A stretch of DNA of 64,000 nt from Paramecium pentaurelia (Eukaryota > Ciliophora > Oligohymenophorea > Peniculida > Parameciidae), in contig CAJJDO010000033.1 of assembly GCA_905183005.1 (NCBI GenBank), forward strand, positions 253,820-317,819, given 5' to 3'. Under the pieces are notes generated by a model. That model was not told the DNA's origin. It saw only the letters and a list, made by a program, of their open reading frames with translations, and did no database searches. How positions within the stretch are numbered: the first letter of the stretch is position 1; each line of letters starts with the position of its first letter. A program made the translations under genes and the position numbers. This document shows, one piece after another, positions 1 to 9,535 of this stretch.

Positions 1-159
1 AGATAACATGGAATTGGAATATATTATTTATAAAATAAAGAAGTGAAAGTTGGTGAATGGAATGAAGGAAAAAGAATGAAATGGTTTGAAAAAAATGAAA
101 TTGATTAGTTAATAGAGGAATAAAAAATAAAGAGAGAAGATTTGCATTAATAAGATTGA
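1..159 (+). CDS. MORN-repeat protein, C-terminal fragment (5' end outside window)
   Basis: The reading frame is open from the window edge and ends at TGA 157-159. It encodes about 52 residues. The first part carries one recognisable MORN unit: HGIGYIY is followed by KVGEWNEGKR, matching the family pattern GxGxxxY...YxGEWxxGKR. The last 20 residues are charged and Gln-rich. MORN repeats usually mediate membrane or cytoskeletal attachment, but with only the tail visible no specific function can be given. TAA and TAG occur in frame and must be read as Gln. Confidence 0.75.
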
Positions 160-344
160 TTAATATAACTATAATTTATATCTCAATTTGTGTAATATTA
201 ATAGTGGAAATCAATAAAAATAAGAAATATTGTTATTATAATTATCGATATATTCATTAATAGCATAATTATTATACTAATTGTAATTTATGAAATTCAA
301 ATTAAAAATATTCTGATATATTATTATATTAAAAATAAGTTCAA

Positions 345-1106
345 ATGGCTAACAGAGAATATGATTATTTGTTTAAATTAGTTATAATAGGGAATAGTGG
401 AGTTGGAAAGTCTGCTCTATTATTAAGATTTGCCGATGATACTTTTAGTGAAAACTACATAACAACAATAGGTGTTGATTTTAGATTCAAAACATTAAAA
501 GTAGATAATAAAGGCTTAAAATTATAAATTTGGGATACAGCTGGATAAGAAAGATTTAGGACAATAACTAATGCTTATTATAAAGGGGCTGATGCGTAAT
601 TTATTCATAAATCAATTTTAGAATTGTTATAGTCTATGATACAACATGTTAACAATCCTTTGATGATATTGAAAAGTTTTGGTTGAATGAAATTGAGAGT
701 TATGCAGAGAAAAATGCAGAACTTTTATTATTGGGAAATAAATCAGATTTAAGTACAAAATAAGTTTAGAGTGAAAGAGTTCAAGAATATGCTTAGAAAA
801 GAAATATGATGTTCTTTGAAACTAGTGCTAAGACAGCTGATGGAGTAGAAGAAGCTTTTAAGAAAATTGCTATTAAATTAATGGCTAAAAGAGATTAATA
901 GGTTTAAGAGAAAAAGAATAAAAGAAAATAATAAAAAGTATTATTTTTTATATTAATATATCTAGTAATCATCATCATCATCTTAAATAACAGAAGATAA
1001 ATCAAATTCTTTTGATAAAAAATAGGAAGATGAATAAAAAAATGTTAATTTATGGTCAAATAAAAGCACAGAAAAAGCAAAAGAGAATTAGTAATGCTAA
1101 TGTTGA
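345..1106 (+). CDS. Rab1-like small GTPase
   Basis: A vesicle-traffic GTPase of 235 aa. Two introns, 596-621 (26 nt) and 938-965 (28 nt), both GTA...TAG. All Rab motifs are present: P-loop GNSGVGKS near residues 17-24, effector segment TTIGVDFRFKTL, switch II WDTAGQERFRT, guanine-binding GNKSD and SAK. The protein ends in CQC, a CxC geranylgeranylation signal, which supports the exon after intron 2. The YDYLFKLVIIG start and the effector loop are closest to Rab1/Rab8, which act in ER-Golgi or exocytic transport. Between the SAK motif and CxC is a Ser/Lys/Gln-rich hypervariable tail. The nucleotide-binding residues look intact, so an active GTPase is expected. Confidence 0.93.
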
Positions 1107-1552
1107 ATATATAAATCAATCTGTTAAAATATATATATATATAATATTACTCAGATTAAGATTTATTGTCCAGTAAATTAGTTTTATGTGAATTAAGTTT
1201 CCCAAATACATTAACTAATATATAATATCTTTTTTCTCTTAATATTATATAAGTATTTATATAATATCATATTATTATCATAAAGAAAGATTAAAAATTG
1301 TTAAATTTCAAATTTGAATAATCTCATTGATTAAGATTTTCTAAGAAATATTTATTTTTAGAATGATTTAATTTATATTGTTTCTAAACATAAGAGTTAG
1401 TAGTCTAGTTTAAGTCTCTTTTTTGTATAAAATTATTAAAAACGGCATAATAATAATTAGGAAAGTTATCAATTTATTCTTATTTCTTAATATGAGATAC
1501 TAGTTTATTGATTAAACATTGAAAAAGAAAAGTATAAATATGAATTTTAGAA
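1107..1552. other. Intergenic, convergent 3' region
   Basis: AT-rich sequence between two convergent stop codons. It holds a short (AT)n run near 1128-1142. No convincing coding frame or RNA was found. Confidence 0.5.
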
Positions 1553-1906
1553 TCATTAGATTTTCTACATCTATGGATTTACCCAATCAAGATAAGGTTT
1601 CTAATTTATCAACTTTTAAACTAGTTTTCCAATAGCTATTGCAGGTTCTTTTTGATTAAATTAACAATGGACGATATTTAGATTAAACTTAACCTTTTTC
1701 TTGCCTTCTATTTTTTTCTTCCCTCCTTCAATCTTATTTTAAGGGGTTTCTTATAGAGAATTATTGGTTTATGATAAGTATTAATTTGTAAAGTCATCTG
1801 CACATTAAGTATCATCAATATCATGATTTTAGTAAGATTCTAAAGGTTACATAAAGATAGATTTAGGTCCTGGTCCTATGAGAGTGCTTGAATTAAATTA
1901 GATCAT
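1553..1906 (-). CDS. Hypothetical protein, 117 aa
   Basis: An uninterrupted code-6 frame from ATG 1906 to TGA 1553. The N-terminus contains LIGPGPKSIFMQP and the centre a Lys/Gly run (GGKKKIEGKKK); the C-terminus is hydrophobic and Trp-containing. No family was recognised, and no signal peptide or membrane segment is obvious. Composition is protein-like, with Asp/Cys/Trp present, unlike the surrounding low-complexity DNA. ORFs of this length can arise by chance when TGA is the only stop, so the call is moderate. Confidence 0.5.
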
Positions 1907-2858
1907 ATTATTATTACTTATAAAAAAGAACAAAAATATATTCATATCAACAATAAATAATAAATGTTTAAACTCATTTCAAATAACAATGAATTTTAAT
2001 CAATTTTAAACTCTATTAGATTGATATAACATGATCTGATTCTTATACTTAATAGTATTCAAATATATAATAGATTAAGTTATATGTTTTTATAATTTAT
2101 TATGATTAAGATTGTGAAGTATAATTGTAAAAATATTTGATTTTATATATTAAGCAAAGTCTATTTTATAGTGATTGAGATATAAAATTATATAAATATG
2201 ACTTAATCACAACTTTTATGTTATTTTTAATAATATTTTATTTTAACTAATAAAAAAGGAATATAAATATTCAAAAATATAAAAATAAATATATTTGTTT
2301 AAAGTATTCAAATACTTATTCTAGTCTCCACTTAAAATGATAACCTTAAAAAAAGTATAAATTATAACAATTGTAGATCTATTTTATAAAAATTTCAAAT
2401 TAAATTGTTGAGTTTAAATTAATATACTAAATCATAAAGATCATTTTCAATCAATTTATTTGGATATCTGTTAATTGTTCATTATAAATTGAATACTCCA
2501 TTATTCATTTTTATTATTTTGGTTTTATTGAAATAGTGGATTACGAAATAGCATTTGTTATCTTCATATTTTTATTGATATTACTTTTGGTTTACTCTTA
2601 TCAAAGAAGAATGTATCTTCAGTTTTATTTTAAATAAATCTAATTCTTTTTTAAAATGCGATATACATCATTGTAATCTAAAAATTTAGCTTTTACAAAA
2701 ATTTTCATAATGAATTAATATAAATGATATATTTCATGAATTTACAAATGAGTTCCAATTTTTATTCTCTCTTATTATATTTTTTAAAGAATAATTGACA
2801 AAAGTTGATTGTTACATATTTATATATTTTTATAATTAATTAATTATTAATAATAATT
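1907..2858. other. Long non-coding interval
   Basis: About 950 bp of AT-rich sequence in which neither strand gave a sustained protein-like frame. It is unusually long for this compact window. It could hold a regulatory region, an untranslated region, an unrecognised ncRNA or a fully decayed gene; nothing specific can be supported. Confidence 0.4.
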
Positions 2859-4990
2859 ATGGGTAACATAGAAAGTGCTGAAGGGGAGAACCTCCCAGAA
2901 TTAAAAAAAATGAAACTTATCTTAGATAAAGGGCATTATAAAGTTTTTGAAAGTCCTGAAAATAATAAATATGATTTCTGGTCATTAAAATCAAGTGAAT
3001 ACTCTTTTAAAGAGGAATTAAAAATAGCAGAAGAAATAAAAAAAAGAGATTTAATTGGAATTGCTAAAATTGAAAATGTTCAGTTAACTCTTTATGAGAA
3101 ACTGTTTAAAAAGTACTATGTCTTGAGCATTTTAACAGAGCATCCATTATATACTCTAAGAGAATATTTATTAAAAAAGGCTAAAAATTAATGTTTAGAC
3201 TCCACTTAAATTATTGACCTTTTATTATCTGTAGTAAATGCATAATACTTACTTGGATAAAAGAAGTAATATCTCGGCTTTGACAATATTCATACAAGTG
3301 ATGGTAAATTTTGGAAAATAAAACCTTTTGTTGAGACAAAATCATTCTATTTAGAGATATAAGAATATAAATCAAAAAATCTAAAGAATTTTGATATGTC
3401 TGGTTTTCCTTCACCAGAAGAATTAAATTAAAGTAACTGCGATACAGATAGAGTATAAATTTTTGGTTTAGGAATGCTAATATTAGAATTGATTACATGT
3501 ATTATTTATTTATATAGTATAGAAAAAAAAAGCAAAGATATATATTCTAAATTTATAATTGATGAAGATCTCTTTTAATAAAGGATAAATTTACTAAGAA
3601 CTCATAAGAAAAATTATAGTGGGAAATTTATTGAATTAACAATTGATATGTTAGATTTAGATATAGTTAGAAGACCTAATTATGATTAATTGTATAAGAA
3701 ATTAAATTCACCTGAATCAAAAATTGATTCTGAAGTTAAAGATTCTTAAATTGAACCAATTGATCAAAATAAATCTATCCTATATAATCTTTTCTAACCT
3801 CCTCTTCTTTAATAAACAGATGTAAAGATTACTAGTGCAATTTCTAAAATTGAATAACCAGGAAACAGTAAAGTAGTTGATCATTAAATTAAAATTAGTA
3901 AAACATATTAGAATTAATAAAATTAAGTAATAGAGAATTTCCAGTATTTTGGGCCTTATTTTAATGGTAACTATCATGGAGAAGGTAATCATATATTTTA
4001 TTATAATATAGGTAAATTATATACATAAAATCATTAATTACTTTATGAGGGAGGTTTTTATGAAGGATAATATAATAATTTTGGTAAATTAAATTTCTTA
4101 AACACTCAAATTTTAAAAGGGAATTTCAATTATTAAGATTGCACAAATATAGATCAATATGCTTCAATTTATGAAGGATAATTTTAAAATGGAAAGTATT
4201 TATTATATAAATAATTAATATAGAAAACATGGAGAAGGCAAATTATTTTTAACTAATGGAGAAGTATTCATTGGAACATTTCTAAATAACCTTATTAATG
4301 GAAAAGGAAGATTTGAATTGAATAATTAATTAAAGTTTTCTGGATTCTGGGAAAAAGGAATATTGTAATCTAATATTGAAAATCTCTAATCATTTTAAAA
4401 TTCTAAAAATAATGAACAATTTGAAGGTTTAAGTAAATTAGATACAAAAAGAAGTTAATAATTTGAATGTGAAGGATTTGGAGATACATAAACTCAAAAT
4501 ATCCTCTCTGACATAAAAGAAGAAAATTTATAGTAATTATATTATGACGATTAAAAAACTAAAATTAAATATAAAGGAGAAATACATCAAGGTTAGAAAC
4601 ATGGAAAAGGCATATTATATTTTATGAATGGAAAGGATCAATATAATGGAGATTTTAAGAATGATTAATATGATGGTTATGGTACATTATATAATGAAAA
4701 TCAGATTGTTGAGGATTAGATTAATTATTCATTATTAAGAGAAGTGCAGATTAAAGGTTATTGGAAACGTTATCAGGGAACATTTTAAAATGGATTGTAT
4801 TATATATTCAATAAAATTTAGAAAATGTGGTCAAGGAACTTGGTATTTAACTAATAACAGTGAATTTATAGGCATATTTGATAAGGATCTTCCTAATGGA
4901 GAAGGTGTGATAAGAAGAATAAATCACGAAGATTTTAGTGGGAATTGGGAAAATGGAGTATTAACACGTGTGATCTCAGGAAAATTATGA
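2859..4990 (+). CDS. Protein kinase-like (probable pseudokinase) N-domain with MORN repeats
   Basis: 692 aa with two introns, 4196-4223 (28 nt) and 4797-4821 (25 nt), each joining MORN units in frame. The N-terminal third resembles a diverged kinase fold: a C-lobe signature DRVQIFGLGMLILELITC (family DxxxFGxxxxEL) and a late helix FIELTIDMLDLDIVRRPNY (family ...MLxxDPxxRPxxxxL). I could not find a VAIK lysine, HRD or DFG motif, so catalysis is doubtful. The N-terminus MGNIES could be N-myristoylated (Gly2). A Gln-rich linker follows, then several MORN-type units containing YHGEG, KHGEGK, KHGKG and CGQGTWY up to the TGA at 4988. MORN proteins often tether signalling modules to membranes or cytoskeleton. 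The kinase relationship is inferred from pattern only. Confidence 0.8.
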
Positions 4991-5538
4991 ATCATAATTT
5001 ACATATGAACATTATTATATGTCATTATAAATGGTCATAAATTCTTTATGGACACAAAACTATTTAGATTTATAATATAAGACAAAAAATTAATGTTGAT
5101 TCATCTTTTATTATTATTATTGATATAAGAATAATTCTTATCTCTAATTAATTTGATCTCAATATATATTTAATATTTTCAATTACCTGATGATCTTCTT
5201 TATTAACTAAAATAATTAATTGAATATCTATAAAATATATTATGCTTTGAATAAATTAAATAAATTGAATAAATAATTATGTTTCTTTGATATCCAATTT
5301 ATGAAATATTCTATTTTTTTTGAATTATTTTTAACAGAATAATATAATTGGTATCTTATTTAATTATATTTATTAATATTATAAGGTTTTATATATATAT
5401 ATATATTTCTATTCTATAAGAAATATAAAAATGAATTGTCAATTCAATTAACTAATTTTTCCCATTTTTCGAAGTCCTTGTATCTTACTACAAAATCATT
5501 TTGATTTCTTTTTGATAATGACACACTCTATAGCTAGA
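4991..5538. other. Intergenic, convergent 3' region
   Basis: AT-rich interval between two convergent stops. It contains a simple (AT)8 tract at 5391-5406. No coding frame or RNA gene was seen. Confidence 0.5.
5391..5406. repeat. (AT)8 dinucleotide microsatellite
   Basis: Eight uninterrupted AT units within the intergenic region downstream of the MORN gene. Confidence 0.8.
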
Positions 5539-6141
5539 TCAAATTGATACAGTAATAAATGATTTACCATCATCTCCAGCATTCTCAAATAATTAACAAA
5601 ACTCATCAAAATCTAGTTAGGTTCCATGAAAATCTCCTAAGATTGAATCCAATTCTAAATTTAGTTCAAATTCTCTTTTTATTGTTTCAATTATAGTAGA
5701 TTTTAATACAAATCCAGATTTATCTAGTTAACCTCCTAAGGCACAAAATGCATCAACTAAAGATTATATATAAATATTACTATATTCTTGAGTGATAGTT
5801 TCTTCTTCATTTAATTATTACTAGTATTGTTTTAATTTACAATACAAATCACAAATCTGTTTAAAGTCAAGAAACTTGGCATTCATTATTTTTAATTCTT
5901 CATTAAACTTAGCTATCAACTTTTCATTATCTAAAAGTTTTAAATCTTAATAATTAAAAATGTAACTACCTCTTAAAACATCATCTACTTCATGTTTCCC
6001 TACATATCCAGTTCCTTTAGTATCAAATTTTTTGACCTCTACTATAATCTCATTTATTTCATCTTAACTTAAATTAAACATGCTCTTAGCTTATTGTATC
6101 ATGTCTTAGTAATCAACATTTATTGTTTATTTTCTTTTCAT
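5539..6141 (-). CDS. EF-hand calcium-binding protein
   Basis: 200 aa, from ATG at 6141 to TGA at 5539. An EF-hand loop DTKGTGYVGKHE lies near residues 40-51, with the conserved Gly at position 6 and Glu at 12 but Lys at position 3, so calcium affinity is uncertain. A second, weaker hand is around LDKSGFVLKS and a third around LDFDEFCQLF. The general layout resembles calmodulin/centrin-like ciliary proteins. A possible 24-nt intron, GT...AAG at 5946-5969, would remove eight residues and restore the usual spacing between the first and second hands; it contains no stop, so both forms are translatable. Its start is 35 bp from the divergent CSN7 start. Confidence 0.8.
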
Positions 6142-6176
6142 TTTTATAAATTTTATTAATTATTAATAAACCTTAA

Positions 6177-6676
6177 ATGTCATTAATAGATTATATAGAG
6201 GATGATTAAACATACTAATTTACATAGTATATGAATCTAATAAAGGTATTCTAATAATTCATTCTATTAGACTGATGAAGACAAAAACCTTTTTGATAGA
6301 TTTGCATATGGAGTTTGTGATCCATAAATCAAATATAAAAATGAGAAATAATAAAAGAAAATGATTATACTTACTATACTACAATTGTGTTAAAGGTAAA
6401 TAATAATAATAATAATATAGAAATAAATGTGTGACTTTTGATAAAATTTAATAAGCATGTTATATAAATTCACGAATTGAGATTGAATAATTATTAATTG
6501 ATCTAATTTAAAGAGAATTAATAATTGGTTCAATTGATGATTACAAAGGATGTTTAAATATCTAAAGATGTATAAGTAGAGATGTTAGAAAATCTGATAT
6601 TCCAGAAATGAAGAATTAAATTGAAATCATGTATTAGAGAGTTAAACATTTGAAAGAATAGTTAAAAAAATAATGA
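6177..6676 (+). CDS. CSN7: COP9 signalosome subunit 7-like PCI protein
   Basis: 149 aa with two 25-nt introns (6246-6270 and 6396-6420). The core KKMIILTILQLCQRNKCVTF and the following IEIEQLLIDLIQRELIIGSI, then LNIQRCISRDVRKSDI, follow the CSN7 pattern (LTVVSLA..NK..L.YD, IE.L.ID.IY..I..G.LDQ, RDV.PSQI). This is the winged-helix half of a PCI domain. CSN7 is a scaffold subunit of the COP9 signalosome, which removes NEDD8 from cullins. The protein is short compared with animal or plant CSN7 (over 200 aa): the N-terminal helical repeats are reduced and the tail ends soon after the final helix. eIF3m or another small PCI protein is a less likely alternative. Confidence 0.75.
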
Positions 6677-6768
6677 ACGGAATTTATTTTAATAATTAAA
6701 TAAATTGTGAATGTGGCATATTACTTTAGATTTATTATTAAATGTACGGTATTATAATCGTAAACAAA

Positions 6769-6985
6769 TCAATTGATGTTAAGCTTAGTTCTTCTCCAGT
6801 GTCTACGTTTTGAATTATATCTAGAATGAGACTAAGATTCATTCATTACCTGATTGTGTTATCTGTTCTATATCTAAACCAATTTGGAAGAGGTCTATTT
6901 TGCTTATTTGCTTTGATCAATCTCTTCTTCATTCTCAATGATTTGTGTGCTCCCTAAGATAAACATAAGTGAAACTCATTACCAT
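6769..6985 (-). CDS. RPL39: 60S ribosomal protein eL39
   Basis: 52 aa, interrupted by two 29-nt introns at 6954-6982 and 6821-6849. The first exon is just the ATG codon. The protein reads MGAHKSLRMKKRLIKANKQN, then RPLPNWFRYRTDNTIRYN and SKRRHWRRTKL, matching eL39 over its full length (family about 51 aa). eL39 lies in the exit tunnel of the large ribosomal subunit. The conserved family sequence confirms both splice junctions, including a start-codon-only exon. Confidence 0.96.
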
Positions 6986-7693
6986 TTTAAATCTTTTTTT
7001 TAATTTATTTAATAATTTCTTTTTTATATACAATATTCAATTATTATTATAAGAAATGATATTTCATATATTAAAACATCTAAAAATCATAAAGAATTTA
7101 AGAGTTTTGTGAATATAGATAATTTTTTAATTTTAATAATTAAAACAAAAGAAATATAGAAAATATTATAATCTTAACAGATGATAAATATGATTAAAGA
7201 TAATTAAAATTGTATTTATTTATGTTATTTATTTAATTTATTTTCTAAGGTTAAAATTCAAGTAATTCAGAAATGCATACAGTTTTTATTTTTTAAAGAT
7301 AAAAAACAAATTTATAATATCAGTTCTTATAAGCAATCTTAGAAAATATATCTATCAATTAAAATCACTTGATGTTAAATTAGAATTTTAAATGTTTAAA
7401 TATGTTTAACAAGATCTAATATACTATTTCAAACTTTATTCTGTAAATAATAACTCTATATTCTCTAATAAATAATAATCAATTACAATGTTATAATTAT
7501 ATTTTAGATGTGTTATAATAATATTTTCATTAAGTTAATCATTATAACAGAAATTACTTATTTCTTATAGTCACATCCATTTTAATCTTAAATATATAAA
7601 ATTTATGATGATACATTAATATTTTTGATTATTTGCAATTACTTATTATTATTTATCATTTTTTAAATAAAACCGATTTCATAAGCATTAGTT
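6986..7693. other. Intergenic, nothing recognised
   Basis: About 700 bp between the divergent starts of eL39 and the 7694 gene. Short Gln-rich code-6 frames exist but none has a start and protein-like composition that I would support. It must contain the eL39 promoter. Confidence 0.45.
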
Positions 7694-8605
7694 ATGCAAA
7701 TCTTAGAAAATTCAGATGCAATAGTTAGTGATGATGATTCTTTAGAATTAGATTGCAGAATTATAGTACCAAAGTTTAAGAAAGAAGAATATGATACATT
7801 TTAAACAGAGACTTCTACTTCTGTCATGGCAAGAGTGAAATAAATTAGATCGAATTCATAAGAATTCAGATTTATGTAGTCCAATTAAGTTAGTCCTTAA
7901 GGTTCCTTAAATTCCACTTAAAAACTAATTTAATGTACTTTACTCAATTTAGATGAGGAATCAAACAAATTAAAAGTCAATTAACATCTTCTACCTTAAT
8001 ATGAATATAGAAATACTCTTGAAATGATTAGAAAGGACAACATTCCTTAAAGTTCTGCAGGTTCAGTAGAACATGTAAACAATCCTTAGATACCAAACAT
8101 ATAAGAATAGAATTTAATTAGAATGCTAACTCAATAAATTTAACCTTTTTAGAAACAACCTATAATTAGATAAAATAAACGATAATTAACTTAAACATTT
8201 AAAAGTTGTCCTTTAGAAGCATCACCTATTAAAATTACTAGGTTTTCATAAAGATAAATTTATGTAACTTAATTAGTTAATACTAATTAATAACCTTTAT
8301 AAGAAAAATTGAGTCTTGTATAATTAGAGAACAAAGAGAAATTTTGTAAATTGTCTTTAAGTTTATTTAGAAGTAAAACAAGTACAATTAAATATACTAA
8401 ATAAAATATCTAATTAAAAGGTATTCTAAAGAGTAAATTATGCAATAGTGAAGATGGAAAGAGAAGAAAAAATAGTTTTTAAGAATCATAAAATTTAATA
8501 AAAAAAGTTTCTTTTATTTAAAATAAATAACCAAAAAATGTTTCAATAAATAATAAAAAAAAAGAAGCAGCACTTTATCAATAATAACTCATTAGAATAT
8601 AATGA
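7694..8605 (+). CDS. Hypothetical Gln/Ser-rich protein, 303 aa
   Basis: An intronless code-6 frame from ATG 7694 to TGA 8603-8605. The N-terminus is acidic (SDAIVSDDDSLELD); the rest is rich in Gln, Ser, Asn and Lys with a basic C-terminal third (SKLCNSEDGKRRKNSF). No signal peptide, membrane segment or known domain was recognised; it is probably largely disordered. The next gene lies 79 bp downstream in the same direction and is similarly Gln/Lys-rich, but the two do not look like copies of each other. Confidence 0.7.
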
Positions 8606-8684
8606 TATTTTGATATAACTCTTTATATAATTTTTTATGTTTATTTATTTTATTTTATTTGAATGTAATCGTTATTTTTAAATT

Positions 8685-9488
8685 ATGAATTTAAGACTGA
8701 AAAACTCTAACTATTTGGTTGGCAATAATGACATCACTAGATTAAGAAGAGCTAGACTTATTTAACCTAGTCAACCTGAATCTAAATCTTTAGCAACTGT
8801 TAAAATGAATTTATCTCCAGAACTCAAACCAAAAAAATAGAAAACTATTCATCAAGATAGTGTCTAAGATGAAAACATAATCAATTAGAAATAAAATGAA
8901 AAAAACAAAATTTATTAAGCAAAATTATAAGAATTATTAAGTCTAAGAAAAAGTATAGAATTATTAATAATATGAGGTAGCCTAACTCCATTATTAAAAT
9001 AATAAATTAATAGACAACAAACAATTATTAAACATTAACCAGATTTTATGAAAGACCATGACTTATATAGCAAGATTAGAAGATAAAGCATAGAAAATCT
9101 ATAAACCTAAGAAAAATCAAAGAATTTTGTTTTAAAGTCCTAATAAGAATGTACTCAAAAAAAAAGAATTTATACTAATAATCTTAAATCATCCAGTTAT
9201 ATTAATGGAGTACCCATTTTAAATAGAAGTGTTTCATAATTTACTTGTTTAACTCCAAAAAAAAAAGATAATAATTCTTTTAGTTATTTATAAAAGGAAT
9301 GTATTAAAAAGTAAAAATTTGAAGGTCTTATCAATTTATTTATTAACATAAATATTGAAAATTTAGTTATAGCTTTTAATTCAATCAAAAGTAAAGCACC
9401 TATGTTACCATTCATCAAAGAACTTGAAAGGAGAAAGGAAGATTTCTAATAAAAAAGGTTTTTTATTTAATTAGTTAAAGCTTAATGA
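8685..9488 (+). CDS. Hypothetical basic Gln-rich protein with an in-frame TGA/24-nt intron
   Basis: The frame from ATG 8685 to TGA 9486-9488 is broken once by an in-frame TGA at 8973-8975. The simplest model removes a 24-nt intron, 8953-8976 (GTATAG...TGAG), which has a GAG rather than TAG end and gives a 259-aa product. Without splicing the protein stops after 96 aa. The product is basic and low in complexity, with a more structured C-terminal segment (LINLFININIENLVIAFNSI). No family was recognised. Alternatives are a nonsense mutation or two products. Confidence 0.6.
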
Positions 9489-9535
9489 TGATTGTTTATT
9501 TGTCATTTATAAACAGATAGATATTAATAATAAAA

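Noticed and set aside
2320..2380. Short stretch resembling the DNA at 3190-3230 inside the MORN/pseudokinase gene
   Set aside because: Only about a dozen bases match well, which is expected in AT-rich sequence; not enough for a duplicated gene relic.
3495..3513. GTATTATTTATTTATATAG as a 19-nt intron in the pseudokinase domain
   Set aside because: Removing it shifts the frame and destroys the kinase-like C-terminal helix that follows; reading through keeps it.
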